Assembly: GCA_030144725.1 (NCBI GenBank)
Contig: JASKMD010000155.1
Location: 1 to 64,000 of the forward strand
Length of the DNA stretch: 64,000 nt
Source of the DNA: Haematococcus lacustris
Lineage: Eukaryota > Chlorophyta > Chlorophyceae > Chlamydomonadales > Haematococcaceae
Direction: 5' to 3'
The translations under genes and the position numbers were made by a program. Shown here in pieces: positions 10,143 to 22,270 of the stretch. How positions within the stretch are numbered: the stretch's first letter is position 1; every line of letters starts with the position of its first letter. The notes beneath the pieces are model-generated. The model ran no database searches, was not told the DNA's origin, and was given only the letters and a program-made list of their open reading frames with translations.

Positions 10143-12848
10143 ATGCGCACCGCAGCCCTCCTCACGGTGCTGGCTCTCGCAGCGCTGCTGGCCGCACCGT
10201 CACATGCTCTAAGTAAGTCCCATTGCCTCCTGCGCGCAAGCACCGCCAACCCCAACCGGCCAACCGTCGTTTGCACGTGCCCTCGCCCTGCACCTGCACC
10301 GCACCACACACTGCCTGGCTGCTCGCCATGCCATACTAATGTGGCGTGCTGGCGGGCGGGCACACCAACTGTCGCGGTCGTTTATTCCACACTGCACGCG
10401 CCCCCAACGAGCGAGCAATGCGATGCGCTATGGCCCGCTCCACCCCGCGCCTGACCCTGCCGCGCTTCAGGCACACCGAGCCGAAGTAACCGCCGCCTGG
10501 CCTGCACCCCCGGCACTGTCGGCTGCCCACCTTTCCCCACCGGCCCTGCCCCCCCACCCTCGTCCAGCACCTCGTCCAGCACCACCTCCGGCAGCAGCAC
10601 CGGTGAGTGCCCAAGTGCAAAATCATGGGTGACTGTGTGAGCTTGCATGCAAGGCCACATGTGGTGCGCCAGCCCAGTACCCTGCCTGCCTGAGCTAAGG
10701 TGTCCACATGCTGTCCTGCAGCTGGCAGCACCCTGCTCGGGGTCTTCATGTACACCCCACATCGGCTGTGGCCTCTTGCCTGCAGGCAGCACCACTGTTG
10801 TCTCCAGCGGCGCAGCTATCAGCCAGGCTGCCCAGGCTTGTGCTTCTGAGTGCTCCGCAGCTGTCAGCACAGCCATCACCGCGGTGAGTGGCCATGCTTC
10901 ACGTATGGAGCTGCCTGCCTCCCATGCCTGGAACTGTGCCCTGGAGGGTTCCTGACCACATGGCCGTGCTGGCTGCAGGTGTGTGGAGCCAATGCTGACG
11001 TCACCGCTGTTGCCAGCACTTGCTCCCAGGCCATTGCCACAGCTGTGGCCAGGGCCATCGTCAGCGTCAGTGTGACCGTGGTGGCTTCAGGTGAGATGCA
11101 CAGCTGCTACCCACATGGAGCCTGAGAACGGCTGCAATGCTGCCTGGTCACATTGTAGCCCTTGGCCTCACCTGCAGTTCCTGCTGCCCTTACCTCCACA
11201 CCTCTCACCACCTGCCCTGCCCTGCTCACCCTTGGCTGCAGCGGGCGGCTCCGGCTGTGGCTCAGCAACTGGCTCTGCCACCGCCATCGCCTCCGCAGCT
11301 GCGCAAGCCATTGCCTCTGCCTTTGCCTTTGCTTCCAACGGTTGCCAAGCGGTAAGCAAGCCCTTCAGCCCTTCTGCCCCTGTGTAAGCTGCATGTCGCA
11401 TGCCCCTCTAGCCCCTGCCAGCTGCCCCACCACTGCCCCACCTCTATCCACCGCTGCCCCTCCACTGTCCAGCCTCCTGGCGTACTTGGACTTACAGCAC
11501 GTGCTTAACAGTCCACAGCCCTCATCACGCCATAGTGGCCCGACTGCATGTAGACGAGGGACGAGCTCGCAAGCTGCTGACTTTCCGTGTGCCTGCAGGC
11601 CTTCAGCTACAGCCAGGCGTCCGCTTACCAGACAAACCTAGCCAATGCTGCCGCCTCTGCCGCGGTCAGCGCCTGTGCCTCCGGTGGTTCTGCCTCCGCC
11701 CAGACTACTGCGATCGGCACGGCAGTGGCCCGGGTAGGCAGAGCCAGGATAGGAGCCTCGGTCAGGTGCATATATGCCGTCATCAGCATCCCGACCGTAC
11801 ACCTGCTTGCTTGCTGTGAATGCAGTCCATCGCCACGGCCATTGCCAGTGCTGTGGCAGCAGTGAGGGGTCCGTGCAACTGCCCAACCAATCCGTCACCG
11901 TCGCCATCACCTGCCCCAGCCCCCTCTCCCTCTCCTGAGCCGGCCCCCAGCCCCTCGCCCGCGCCCGGCCCCTCCCCAGCCCCCTCACCCGCGCCAGGCC
12001 CCTCCCCAGCCCCCTCTCCAGCCCCCTCTCCCTCTCCTGAGCCGGCCCCCAGCCCCTCGCCCGCTCCAGGCCCCTCTCCAGCCCCCTCACCCGCGCCAGG
12101 CCCCTCCCCAGCCCCCTCTCCAGCCCCCTCACCCGCGCCAGGCCCCTCCCCAGCCCCCTCTCCAGCTCCCTCTCCCTCTCCTGAGCCGGCCCCCAGCCCC
12201 TCGCCCGCGCCCGGCCCCTCTCCAGCCCCCTCACCCACGCCCAGCCCCTCGCCAGCCCCAGCGCCAGCGCCCAGCCCCTCGCCAGCCCCCGTGCCGGCGC
12301 CCAGCCCCTCGCCAGCCCCCGTGCCGGCGCCCAGCCCCTCGCCAGCCCCCGCGCCGGCGCCCAGCCCCTCGCCAGCCCCCGCGCCAGCGCCCAGCCCCTC
12401 GCCAGCCCCTGCGCCAGCGCCCAGCCCCTCGCCAGCCCCCGTGCCGGCGCCTAGCCCCTCGCCAGCCCCCGCGCCAGCCCCCGCACCGGCGCCCAGCCCC
12501 TCGCCAGCCCCTGCGCCAGCGCCCAGCCCCTCGCCAGCCCCCGCGCCAGCGCCCAGCCCCTCTCCCGCGCCAGGCCCCTCGCCCAGCCCCTCACCCAAGC
12601 CCAGCCCCTCACCCAAGCCCAGCCCCTCGCCCAAGCCCAGCCCCTCGCCCAAGCCCAGCCCCTCGCCCAAGCCCAGCCCCTCGCCCAAGCCCAGCCCCTC
12701 GCCCAAGCCCAGCCCCTCGCCCAAGCCCAGCCCCTCGCCCAAGCCCAGCGCCCCACCCAAGCCCAGCCCCTCGCCCAAGCCCAGCCCCTCGCCCAAGCCC
12801 ATCCCTTGCCACGGGTACAGCTGTGGCTCACCTCCCAAAGGCTGGTAG
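10143..12848 (+). CDS. Secreted Ala/Cys-module and Ser-Pro-rich cell-wall or matrix protein (HRGP type), 7 exons
   Basis: Exons: 10143-10212, 10471-10602, 10786-10883, 10979-11090, 11242-11351, 11599-11733, 11826-12848. All introns are GT-AG, phases fit, and the product is 559 aa. Residues 1-22 are a signal peptide ([22 protein letters not shown]), so the protein should enter the secretory pathway. A Ser/Thr linker follows, then four or five short exons each encoding an Ala/Ser/Thr segment with one to three Cys and A-I-A-S-A-type patterns. The last exon gives about 280 residues of SP, AP and then KPSPSP repeats, ending [13 protein letters not shown]. Ser-Pro blocks of this kind are hydroxylated and glycosylated in volvocine wall glycoproteins. 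No pherophorin domain was recognised, so the specific family is not named. The long minus-strand frames here are shadows of the repeat. Confidence 0.8.
11930..12800 (+). repeat. Coding minisatellite, Ser-Pro/Ala-Pro/Lys-Pro repeats
   Basis: Repeats of CCCAGCCCCTCGCCAGCC-type units pass into CCCAAGCCCAGCCCCTCG units after about 12590. They lie inside the last exon of the wall-protein gene. The units are multiples of three, so length change keeps the frame. Confidence 0.85.
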
Positions 12849-13750
12849 AAGGGTGCTGCCTTATGCACCTTGCAAGACCAGACCAGCAAGACCAGACCAG
12901 CCCCATCCCGGGCTGCAGCATCTGCATGTTGAGCCATTGCGTGTGCATGCCCCGGCAAGCCAGTATGCCAACACGTGCACACTTGTCACATGCCATCCAC
13001 GTTTAGAGGGTATGACCACTTGTTGCCATGCCCAACACGTACATACCTTGTGGTGAGGGACTGATGCCTTGTGTGGGTCGATTATGGTTGGTGCTTGTTG
13101 AGGTGCACCTTGATTATTGGAGCAGAGATGCTGCCAATGCATGTTGGTTGCTGGTGGTTGGTAGTTGACTTGTTGGTGAGTTGGCGGTGTGCCACTGTGT
13201 TGCACTCTGCTGTTGTTAGTCTGTTCTGTCGGTTGACGACATCGCCCAAGTAAGGTTGCTCAATGCTTCGCCCATCGTCGCCACGGGCAGTGTATAGCAC
13301 GGTAGAAACCCAGTCTGCCTTGCAACTTTCAGCAAGTGGCTGCCTCGTAGCCCTTCAGATGGTTGTAGTGATCACAAGCTCCATCTCATCCATGCTCATC
13401 CAGCAAGGGCAGTAGTGGAGCTAGCAGCCTAAACTTTAACACCATGAGTATCACATCCAGTATACCTACATCACCTAACACAGTGCAACACAATCGGTAT
13501 CACAGTTAGGTGCAACGGTCTGGAAGAACCCTGCCGGTTGGCTGCAACTGTCTCATCAGCTCCTTGGCCTGGTATGGTGGAAGGGTAGTGACAAGAACAG
13601 CAGCTCTAGCAGCAGTGGAAGGGGCGGCAGCAGCGCCAGTACTGTGGATGGTGTATGGCCAGGCACTCACGTAGCCACTGCTGCGGGCTTGGCTTGTAGC
13701 ACAGTGGTGATGCAGGGCTGCGTGGCCTCGGCCACCAACCAGGTTGCAAT
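12849..13750. other. 3' flank and spacer
   Basis: This is the 3' UTR and spacer of the wall-protein gene. I did not find a TGTAA signal close to the stop, and I see no other gene. The junction 13750/13751 marks the start of dispersed repeat copy B. Confidence 0.4.
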
Positions 13751-14937
13751 GGGACCTACCCTGGCCTCTCCCTTGTGCTCAACACCACTGCCAGGACACT
13801 CTCCGTGCACTCCAGCTGAGCTCATCAACTTCACCCAGTCAGGTGCAGTCCACAGCACCTCATGCCAAGCAGCCCTCCCGCACTTTACACATAGCCAAGA
13901 TCTTTGGCAAGGCTTTCCGGGCATCGCTAGCTCCCGACTGCACGCGCCTGCGGGCACTGCCCCATCTGTACACCATGAGCTGCTTTGAGCACGCCCTGCC
14001 TCACCTGCTGGCCCACCAGGAGTCATGTTAAGGAGGCTGACCAGGTGCCCACCCGGAGTCTGGGTGATGGTGGTGAAGGACTCAGCACACGACTGGCGCG
14101 CAGCTGGGCTGTGACCACAAACAACATAGCCCCCCACTCAGTGCTTAGCCTGCCGCCCAGCCGACCCCCAGCAATTGCCCTGTCACTGTCAGCTGCTGCC
14201 CAGCTTTCCATTCGCTTGATCAGGTCGCTGAGCCAGGGAGTGGGAGAGGCAGTTGCCCAAGCCCATGCAAGACCAACAGGCCTAACACCATCAGGCCGCT
14301 GTGGCAGTTCCCTTAGCATGTAGTGCAACCTGCAGTGCAAAATCATCAGGCCATACACGGATTTGTGCACACTGGAAGCACAATTGAGAAAGCTGCTCTT
14401 AGGTGAGTGTCCTAGTGTTGGTGCTCGTCTGAGCTCCTTGGGCAACACGATAGGATACGGTAAGGTGGCACACGGCATACTGTCGAGGCAAACGGGCCTG
14501 CAAATGCTTCAACTCCCTGGCATCGTCACAGGCCTGGGGCATGGCCAGGACGGTGCTTGCTCTAACGTGAGAGTCAGCAGAGGCAGGGGTTGCACTGAGG
14601 TAAGAGCGCGCCTGGCTACATGAAGTCCCTCACCAGGCGTCTCGTGTATGCCCTCCGGGATATGTGAAGCCCATCAGCACACGTGGCTTCCAGGTTCAGT
14701 ATCAGTGGCATCCTCACACTGTCAAAGGTTAACGGCAGTGGCTGAAACAGGCTGGACTTGGGGTGCTTGGCTCTCACTGTCCATGTTGTTGTCCATGTTA
14801 CTGTCGGACGGGCCCGCTGTACTAGTGTTGCAAAGGAGGGGTGGAGCTAGCTTGTAGGGTGTTGCAGGTTGTATGCAGAATGAGAGAAGGAGGTGGCCCG
14901 TTGCTGGCTGCCTGCTAGTTGCTGGGCGTCCTGGACA
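13751..14937. repeat. Dispersed repeat, copy B (uninterrupted)
   Basis: Collinear with 8408-9315 but about 280 bp longer. Immediately to its left is GGTTGCAAT, the place where copy A carries the LINE, so this copy shows the empty site. On the minus strand 13667-14137 is open for 156 codons, but the product is unrecognised. Confidence 0.7.
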
Positions 14938-15596
14938 TGGGGCTAATTCCATTTAGGTAGTTCCACTGAAGTATAAGGGTGGCAGCGGGAGGCAGGGGTG
15001 CAGGAGGGTAGTGGACGCCAGGAACCTGCTGCCCACATTAGGCCCCGCACTGCCCTGTTGCACCGATGCCCCCCTCCGGCTGAGCCCTGCTCCAGCTGCT
15101 GGGTATAAAGACCTTGTGTGCAGGCCTGGCTAGCTGCGGGTAGGTTGGTGCTTGCAGGGCTGGGTGATGACCTGGGTGGCAGTGACCCACTGGTTACTTC
15201 CTTCATCAGCCTAACGCAGGCATATGCTACCGCTGGGCTCATGGTGCCATCTACCGCTAGGCTCATGGTCCCAACAGGCGACTAAACACTCGCAAGCACC
15301 CAATCATGGCTTTGTGTCTGATAGGGATGTGGGTGTGTTTTGTGGCTGATGGGTATGGTTTGAGGCTTGATTTCAGGATCATCCCAGGAGTCACGGTCAG
15401 CACAATTGTTCCCCTATTATTACTACAGGGCAGGGGCTGTGTTATCTGTAATCCGGCTTGTTTGCATGCAGCAAGCATCCGGTACCACTACGTGATTCAC
15501 TACCCCAACCCGCTTGCGAAGGCTGGGCAACCTATGTTGGCATGAACACATGCTTTGGTGTAAGGAACAGCTTCAGCATTGCCTTGTGCACACATG
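14938..15596. other. Intergenic
   Basis: No supported gene. Only short, low-support frames are present on both strands. Confidence 0.4.
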
Positions 15597-15875
15597 CTAC
15601 TGTGCCTCAGGCTGCTGGGCTAGGGCCTTTGGGGCTTGCTCTCGCAGCTTCTTGAAGCCCAATGCGGGGTACTCCTTGCCCTGGGCTAGAAGCCTTCCTC
15701 GCTGTTGCCACCTGCACAGCTCCAGTGGGCGCCACTTGCTCTCCCCAGCCGCTGGAGGTTGAGGGCTGCGTTGCAGTCCCTGTCCACCCATTTGCCAAGG
15801 TTCCCAGGGGTTGCCTGAGCCAGCCAAGGGCACCACATGAGCCCCCGCACTGGTCCATGTGGAGGCAGGAGCATG
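15597..15875 (-). pseudogene. Fanzor/TnpB-like nuclease relic, C-terminal fragment
   Basis: Read on the minus strand, the fragment carries GPVRGLMWCP, then WVDRDCNAALNLQRL, then, after a one-base frameshift near 15753, GESKWRPLELC and a lysine-rich tail ending in TAG at 15597-15599. DRDxNAAxN is the third RuvC motif of TnpB and its eukaryotic homologues (Fanzor). The same order of segments occurs in the longer relic at 42.2-43.0 kb. Everything N-terminal, including RuvC-I and RuvC-II, is missing, so this is a dead fragment. The family call is an inference from motifs. Confidence 0.6.
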
Positions 15876-16690
15876 GAACTTGTGATGTGTGTGTGCTATG
15901 GTGAGTGCATGGTAAAGGAGTTGAGCAGCAAGCTTGTGAGGATGATGTGGAAAGCACATGTAGAAGCACATGCCAAATTCCCAGTGACCACAAACAACAT
16001 AGCCCCCCACTCAGTGCGTAGCCTGCCGCCCAGCCGACCCCCAGCGACAGTACCAGCACTTCACTCGCACCCTCTCTCTCCCTCGTATCCCACCCCAACA
16101 GGCCAATGCAGCAGAAACAGCCAGCAGCAGCGGCCACCCCTGATGTGCCCTGCATAGGCAAGGACCTGGCTGAGGGGCGAGCATTCATGATTCACCCAGT
16201 CACTCTTGTATGGGTAAAGTTGAAACAGGCACCAACAGCTCATGTAATACCCGGTCGCTCGAGTAGCCAGCCCCGCCTTCAGCACCCGGCAGCACCTGGC
16301 ACAGCTGGCGGCAGCTGTGGAGCTAGCAGCTAGGAAAGGGAGTGGCTGAGGTGTCCACTGGGGCAGCACTGGGCTGCGGTCAAGCAGCTGTTGATTGTCT
16401 TTGCAGCAGCCAGCTGGCCGTGCCGTATGGGGTGGATCCGGCGCAAACCAGTGGCGTGACACCATGGTGCTGGCTAATGCCTCCGCTGTCACATCTACTC
16501 TGTCGCGCGCAAGTCGACTGCTGGCCTTGTTGGCCCAACATCCGTCATGTCATGACTACTTGAGTTTTCTAACTCAGGACCCAGTTCAGGCATGCTTGCT
16601 CCTAGGACAGGACCTACGACTAGGCACAGCTGATAAGCTATCACAATTCCGTAATGGGCCGCGGTTACACACTTCAAAAGATTGCACATG
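15876..16690. other. Spacer with a short repeat-module copy
   Basis: Another copy of the dispersed-repeat module (CACTCAGTGCGTAGCCTGCC...) lies at about 16009-16047, preceded by the GTGACCACAAACAACATAGC string also found at 14113. No gene is supported. Confidence 0.4.
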
Positions 16691-16697
16691 TATAAAT
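16691..16697 (+). promoter_or_regulatory. TATA box of beta-tubulin copy 1
   Basis: TATAAAT lies 112 bp upstream of the ATG, inside a stretch (CACATGTATAAATTTGACTG) repeated upstream of the second tubulin copy. Conservation in both copies supports a core promoter role. Confidence 0.6.
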
Positions 16698-16808
16698 TTG
16701 ACTGTCGGCAGGTAGGAAGTCCCAGACGTTCCCCAACCTGCACAACCGGGCCTCTTCCAAAACCTCTGTTTCTCCTAACTCCATCCTTTCACCGCAAACC
16801 GTCGGACA

Positions 16809-18852
<2,044 letters not shown>

Positions 18853-19032
18853 GCAACCGGGAAGCCCTTGTGACCACCGCATGTGATCCTTGAGCAGCGT
18901 GCGTCATAACATGACTATTTATGCATGTGCATACTGCATGGCCCATAACATGGAAAACTAATAACATCATCAACATCAGAGTCCTGAGGTCACCTTAAGC
19001 GTGTCTGCATGGAATGCGGTGTGATGAAGGTC

Positions 19033-19051
19033 TGTAACCCGTGGTCTGTAA
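19033..19051 (+). promoter_or_regulatory. Poly(A) signals TGTAA (x2) of beta-tubulin copy 1
   Basis: TGTAA at 19033-19037 and 19047-19051, about 180-200 bp after the stop. TGTAA is the usual chlorophyte polyadenylation signal. Confidence 0.55.
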
Positions 19052-19159
19052 CCCGTGGATTGGTTGACATCAGACATCACTATCCGACCTGGTTGTTTTG
19101 GTCTATCTGACTAAGCTGCCAGAGCTAACAGGCTGGCTAGGAGACACGTGTACTTTCTG

Positions 19160-19760
19160 GAGAGCACTTCAAGCAAGGTGTACAAACAAAGGTGCACAAC
19201 ATGAAATCATGCAAGTTCTCATTGTTCTGTAAAGTCTGGCAAACTTCGGCTGCTCCCTGATGGCACTCGTGGCAGCGCACTCAAAGATGAAATGCATGGC
19301 GTCATCCACTACCCCCTCTGTGCATCTGGTGCATGTGTGATCAATGAAAGTTACCCCCTCAAACCGAGCCTTCTCCACCCCCAGACCGCTGTTGCCTAAT
19401 CTGAACCTAGTCAAGCTCGTGCGAACTTCTGTAGCGAGCTGTCTGTTAAGCAGGTGTGGTGCCATGTGATTGATGCCAATGCCGTCCCCATGCTTGAATC
19501 ATGCAGCATACGAACATCTCTCCCGATGCACCGTCTCAGGCAGTCTAGGGTCTCCCTCAAACCCAACCCAACGCCTCCCCCACCTCTCGAGCCACTTGAC
19601 TTCCATAGCCTTGGTGCCTAGGACCATGTCCGGGCTCAAGGTAAACTCACCCCCCATCAGCTCTGTGGCGGCCAGCTGGAACTGAGCACTCCAGCTGGCC
19701 TGGCAACTCCTGCCTAACTCCACATCTGCCTTGATGACCCTCATTGAGTCATAGGAATTG
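19160..19760 (-). mobile_element. 5'-truncated LINE relic (C-terminal coding end)
   Basis: One minus-strand frame (19744 down to 19169) is broken by a TGA at 19499-19501. It encodes KADVELGRSCQASWSAQ, then LTRFRLGNSGLGVEKARF and a C-x2-C-x8-H-x4-C knuckle (CTRC...HFIFEC). This layout is typical of the C-terminus of green-algal LINE reverse transcriptases. The last codons and the sequence around 19165-19195 recur at 28.0 kb, showing a family with several copies. No RT core remains here. Confidence 0.65.
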
Positions 19761-19834
19761 AGTCATAGGAATGGGAATACAGGAATAGTTAACATAGCTG
19801 CATTAGGTCCTACCTACTTAGACTACGCATGCAC

Positions 19835-19989
19835 CATATGGTCACCCCGGCCATTGGTCCCGCCAACCCGTGACAGGCCTGCGCATCGCACCACGCGCTA
19901 TTAAAGGGTAGCTGAGGCTATCGCGGTAAGTCACGCGCGCTGAAACTCGCGTTTTGGACTGAAGCCTTGTCCCAGTACACCGCCCGCCA
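19835..19989 (+). repeat. Left terminal inverted repeat, 155 bp
   Basis: Exact reverse complement of 21382-21536. Confidence 0.9.
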
Positions 19990-20478
19990 TTCCCGCGGAC
20001 TGTGAACATGGTCGCTCGCTGCAGCCTGGGGCTCAACGGGGTGCCACCGTACGTGGGTCGCAGGTCGAAGCGCAAGATTCCCTGGGTTGGGTCGGGACCC
20101 CTCATGGCCCGGGCCCTTCCTGACACCTGGCGCGAGACCTGCCTGACCCTGCCTCCAAGCATGCAGAGCATCTCACTGAGGTGTCAGCAGCACTGTGCGT
20201 GGACTTTGTTTCACTACCGTGCACTCTGCTGAAGCCTAGACCCCATCATTTCGGGGCTTCGTTCAAGTCCTTTAACTTTTCGGTCAGTGGTCCTATCCGC
20301 GTGCTTACACCTTTGTCGGACAGCTAGGCGAGTCTACATTCCGGGATGTACCCCCAGGCATGCTCCATCACCTAGTTTGGTACATACAATAACAAAATAT
20401 GGCAGAGGGTGAATGTGGCATGGGGCAATCTCATTACAGTGAGCGATTGGCGGCGTCATTGGGTGCATCCCCGACGGT

Positions 20479-21038
20479 GTGGACCCTGTGCTGCCCTTGG
20501 GCGCCCTCATCGTTGCATTTCTCGCACTGTGTCCTGTGAAATTTGCGATGGGCCGTCATGGACCCCGACGTCGCGCTGCACTGGCACACCATAAAGCGAT
20601 ACGTGCCAAGCTGGTAAGTAGTGGCAATGGCAGTGGCGGACACCTCCATTGTGGCGGAATCCACCATTGTGGCGGGAACCCATACCTTAACATCCTCCTC
20701 CTCCACCCTTCACCCTGCAGTGCATGTGTCATGGAGCATCTACCCTGAGCAGCATTCCCATGTTTGGACGTGTGACACTGGCAAGTGACAAGGAGGAAGA
20801 TGCTGAGTGCTTGAAGCTTTTGCATGCACGGGCACCACACATTGCAAGCTCTTACATGACCTTGACAATGCATCTGCTGAAGGAGTATGCCCGGGGGTGC
20901 TTGGGGTGGAAGGGCAAGAGGTTGACGCAGAAGAAGCCATTGCTTAGGGCTGACATCTTGGAACATCTGAGGTGGGAGCAAGAGATGGAGGAGGATCAGT
21001 TGGCTGAAGTGGGGGATGACGAGGCAAATGACATGTAA
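20479..21038 (+). CDS. Candidate spliced ORF inside the DNA transposon (unknown)
   Basis: If 20479-20613 is joined to 20721-21038 (donor CTG|GTAAGT, acceptor CCTGCAG|TGC) the frame stays open for 150 codons and ends in TAA at 21036-21038. The start is uncertain: 20479 is a GTG, and the frame is open back to a TGA at 20440. The C-terminal half is rich in Lys/Arg then Glu/Asp (KEYARGCLGWKGKRL, QEMEEDQLAEVGDDEAND). It matches no family I know. It could be the remaining end of a transposase or a passenger; a chance frame cannot be excluded. Confidence 0.35.
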
Positions 21039-21381
21039 GGCAAAGCACCTTCGATTGAAACCAGCAGCAGCAACGAATCCAGAATAGCACAACTGAGCCG
21101 ATAGAGAAACTGAGCCAATGGAGAAAGTGAGCCAATAGAGCCGAAAACGTTAAGAGTGCCATGCACCCAACTTGAACCGACTTGTGCGAAGCGTGGCGAG
21201 ACTCAGTCTCGTGGTGTAATGACATGGCTCGGTGACATGGCGCACTGCGATGGCCTACTCCGCAGTACTGCGAGGCTGCCTCTTTAGTGCGAACTTTGCT
21301 ACGGATGCCACGGAGCGCCTCGCTTCCCTGCTCTTGTAGCTGGGTCGCTGCTTGTTTGCGCTTTCTCAGTTTTCGACCTGG

Positions 21382-21536
21382 TGGCGGGCGGTGTACTGGG
21401 ACAAGGCTTCAGTCCAAAACGCGAGTTTCAGCGCGCGTGACTTACCGCGATAGCCTCAGCTACCCTTTAATAGCGCGTGGTGCGATGCGCAGGCCTGTCA
21501 CGGGTTGGCGGGACCAATGGCCGGGGTGACCATATG
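21382..21536 (-). repeat. Right terminal inverted repeat, 155 bp
   Basis: Exact reverse complement of 19835-19989. Confidence 0.9.
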
Positions 21537-22270
21537 ACTTAGCATGACGTCACCTAACACTTGGTTTGTACATGAAACAATGCAGATGGGCTGCACCCGG
21601 TGCGCAGCATGGCGACGCGGCCACAGATCAGGGGATACGTGTGAGCAAGAGTATGCATAGGATAGGGCAAGAATAGGGGGGATGAGGGGAAGAATACGGG
21701 AAGGATAGGGATAGGAAAGATGGTGTCACGTGACGTGCAGGAGCTATCACAACGCAGTTACAAACCAAGCCATACAACCGGCATCCTCAGATCTCCAAGG
21801 TCGCGCCGGGTAGGGTGGCCAGCCACGAATCCAAACCTTGCCAAACCAAGCCGAACTAGAGCTTTGCAAGGCATAATTTCAGCTCCCCGGCGTTCACGGC
21901 GTCGATAGGGCGTTGACCAGCCCACAATCACGAGCGCGCTGCCGACATGAGTATCAACAAGAGTGACCAGGCCGTGACTCAAGCACCAAGCAGGCAAACG
22001 TAGATATCGCTCGACATTTCCAGCTCCTACCCGTAACACTAGCATCATCTGCAGCAGCAACCCGCACGGAGTCTCACGCCAACCAACTTGAAAGCTAATC
22101 TCGGTGGGTTGAACAGCGTTAGCTCAGCAAGTCAGCAAAACACCCTCTCGTAGCGCAGCTCCCACGCTGCGTCAGCGTCAGACCGTGCCGGGATCCTCCC
22201 GATCTTAACGCACGACTCAGGCAGCGAGCCAGCTCAGTGTGCTGCCCTGCGCTATTCCGCAGGCGCAGTA
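21537..22270. other. Intergenic, upstream of the LEA-like gene
   Basis: No supported gene. A purine-rich stretch (GGATAGGG-like units) lies at about 21657-21720. Confidence 0.4.

Larger units (their letters stand above)
19835..21536. mobile_element. 1.7-kb DNA transposon with perfect 155-bp terminal inverted repeats
   Basis: 19835-19989 and 21382-21536 are exact reverse complements over 155 bases; the outer ends are CATATGGTCACCCCGG. About 1.39 kb lies between them. Identity of the two arms implies recent mobility or recent repair. I found no clean target-site duplication; the hexamer ACTTAG occurs at 19816-19821 and 21537-21542, but only the right one abuts the repeat. No transposase motif was recognised, so it may be non-autonomous. 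The superfamily is not assigned. Confidence 0.85.

Noticed and set aside
11638..12996. Long minus-strand Gly-Leu-Gly/Ala-Gly frames
   Set aside because: Antisense shadows of the Ser-Pro coding minisatellite; the plus-strand gene has signal peptide, splice sites and a sensible end.
20002..20232. 76-codon plus frame inside the 1.7-kb transposon
   Set aside because: Starts next to the inverted repeat, has no recognisable motif and no splice partner; could be chance.
19816..21542. ACTTAG as target-site duplication of the 1.7-kb transposon
   Set aside because: The right copy abuts the repeat, but the left copy lies 13 bases away from it, so it is not a proper duplication.
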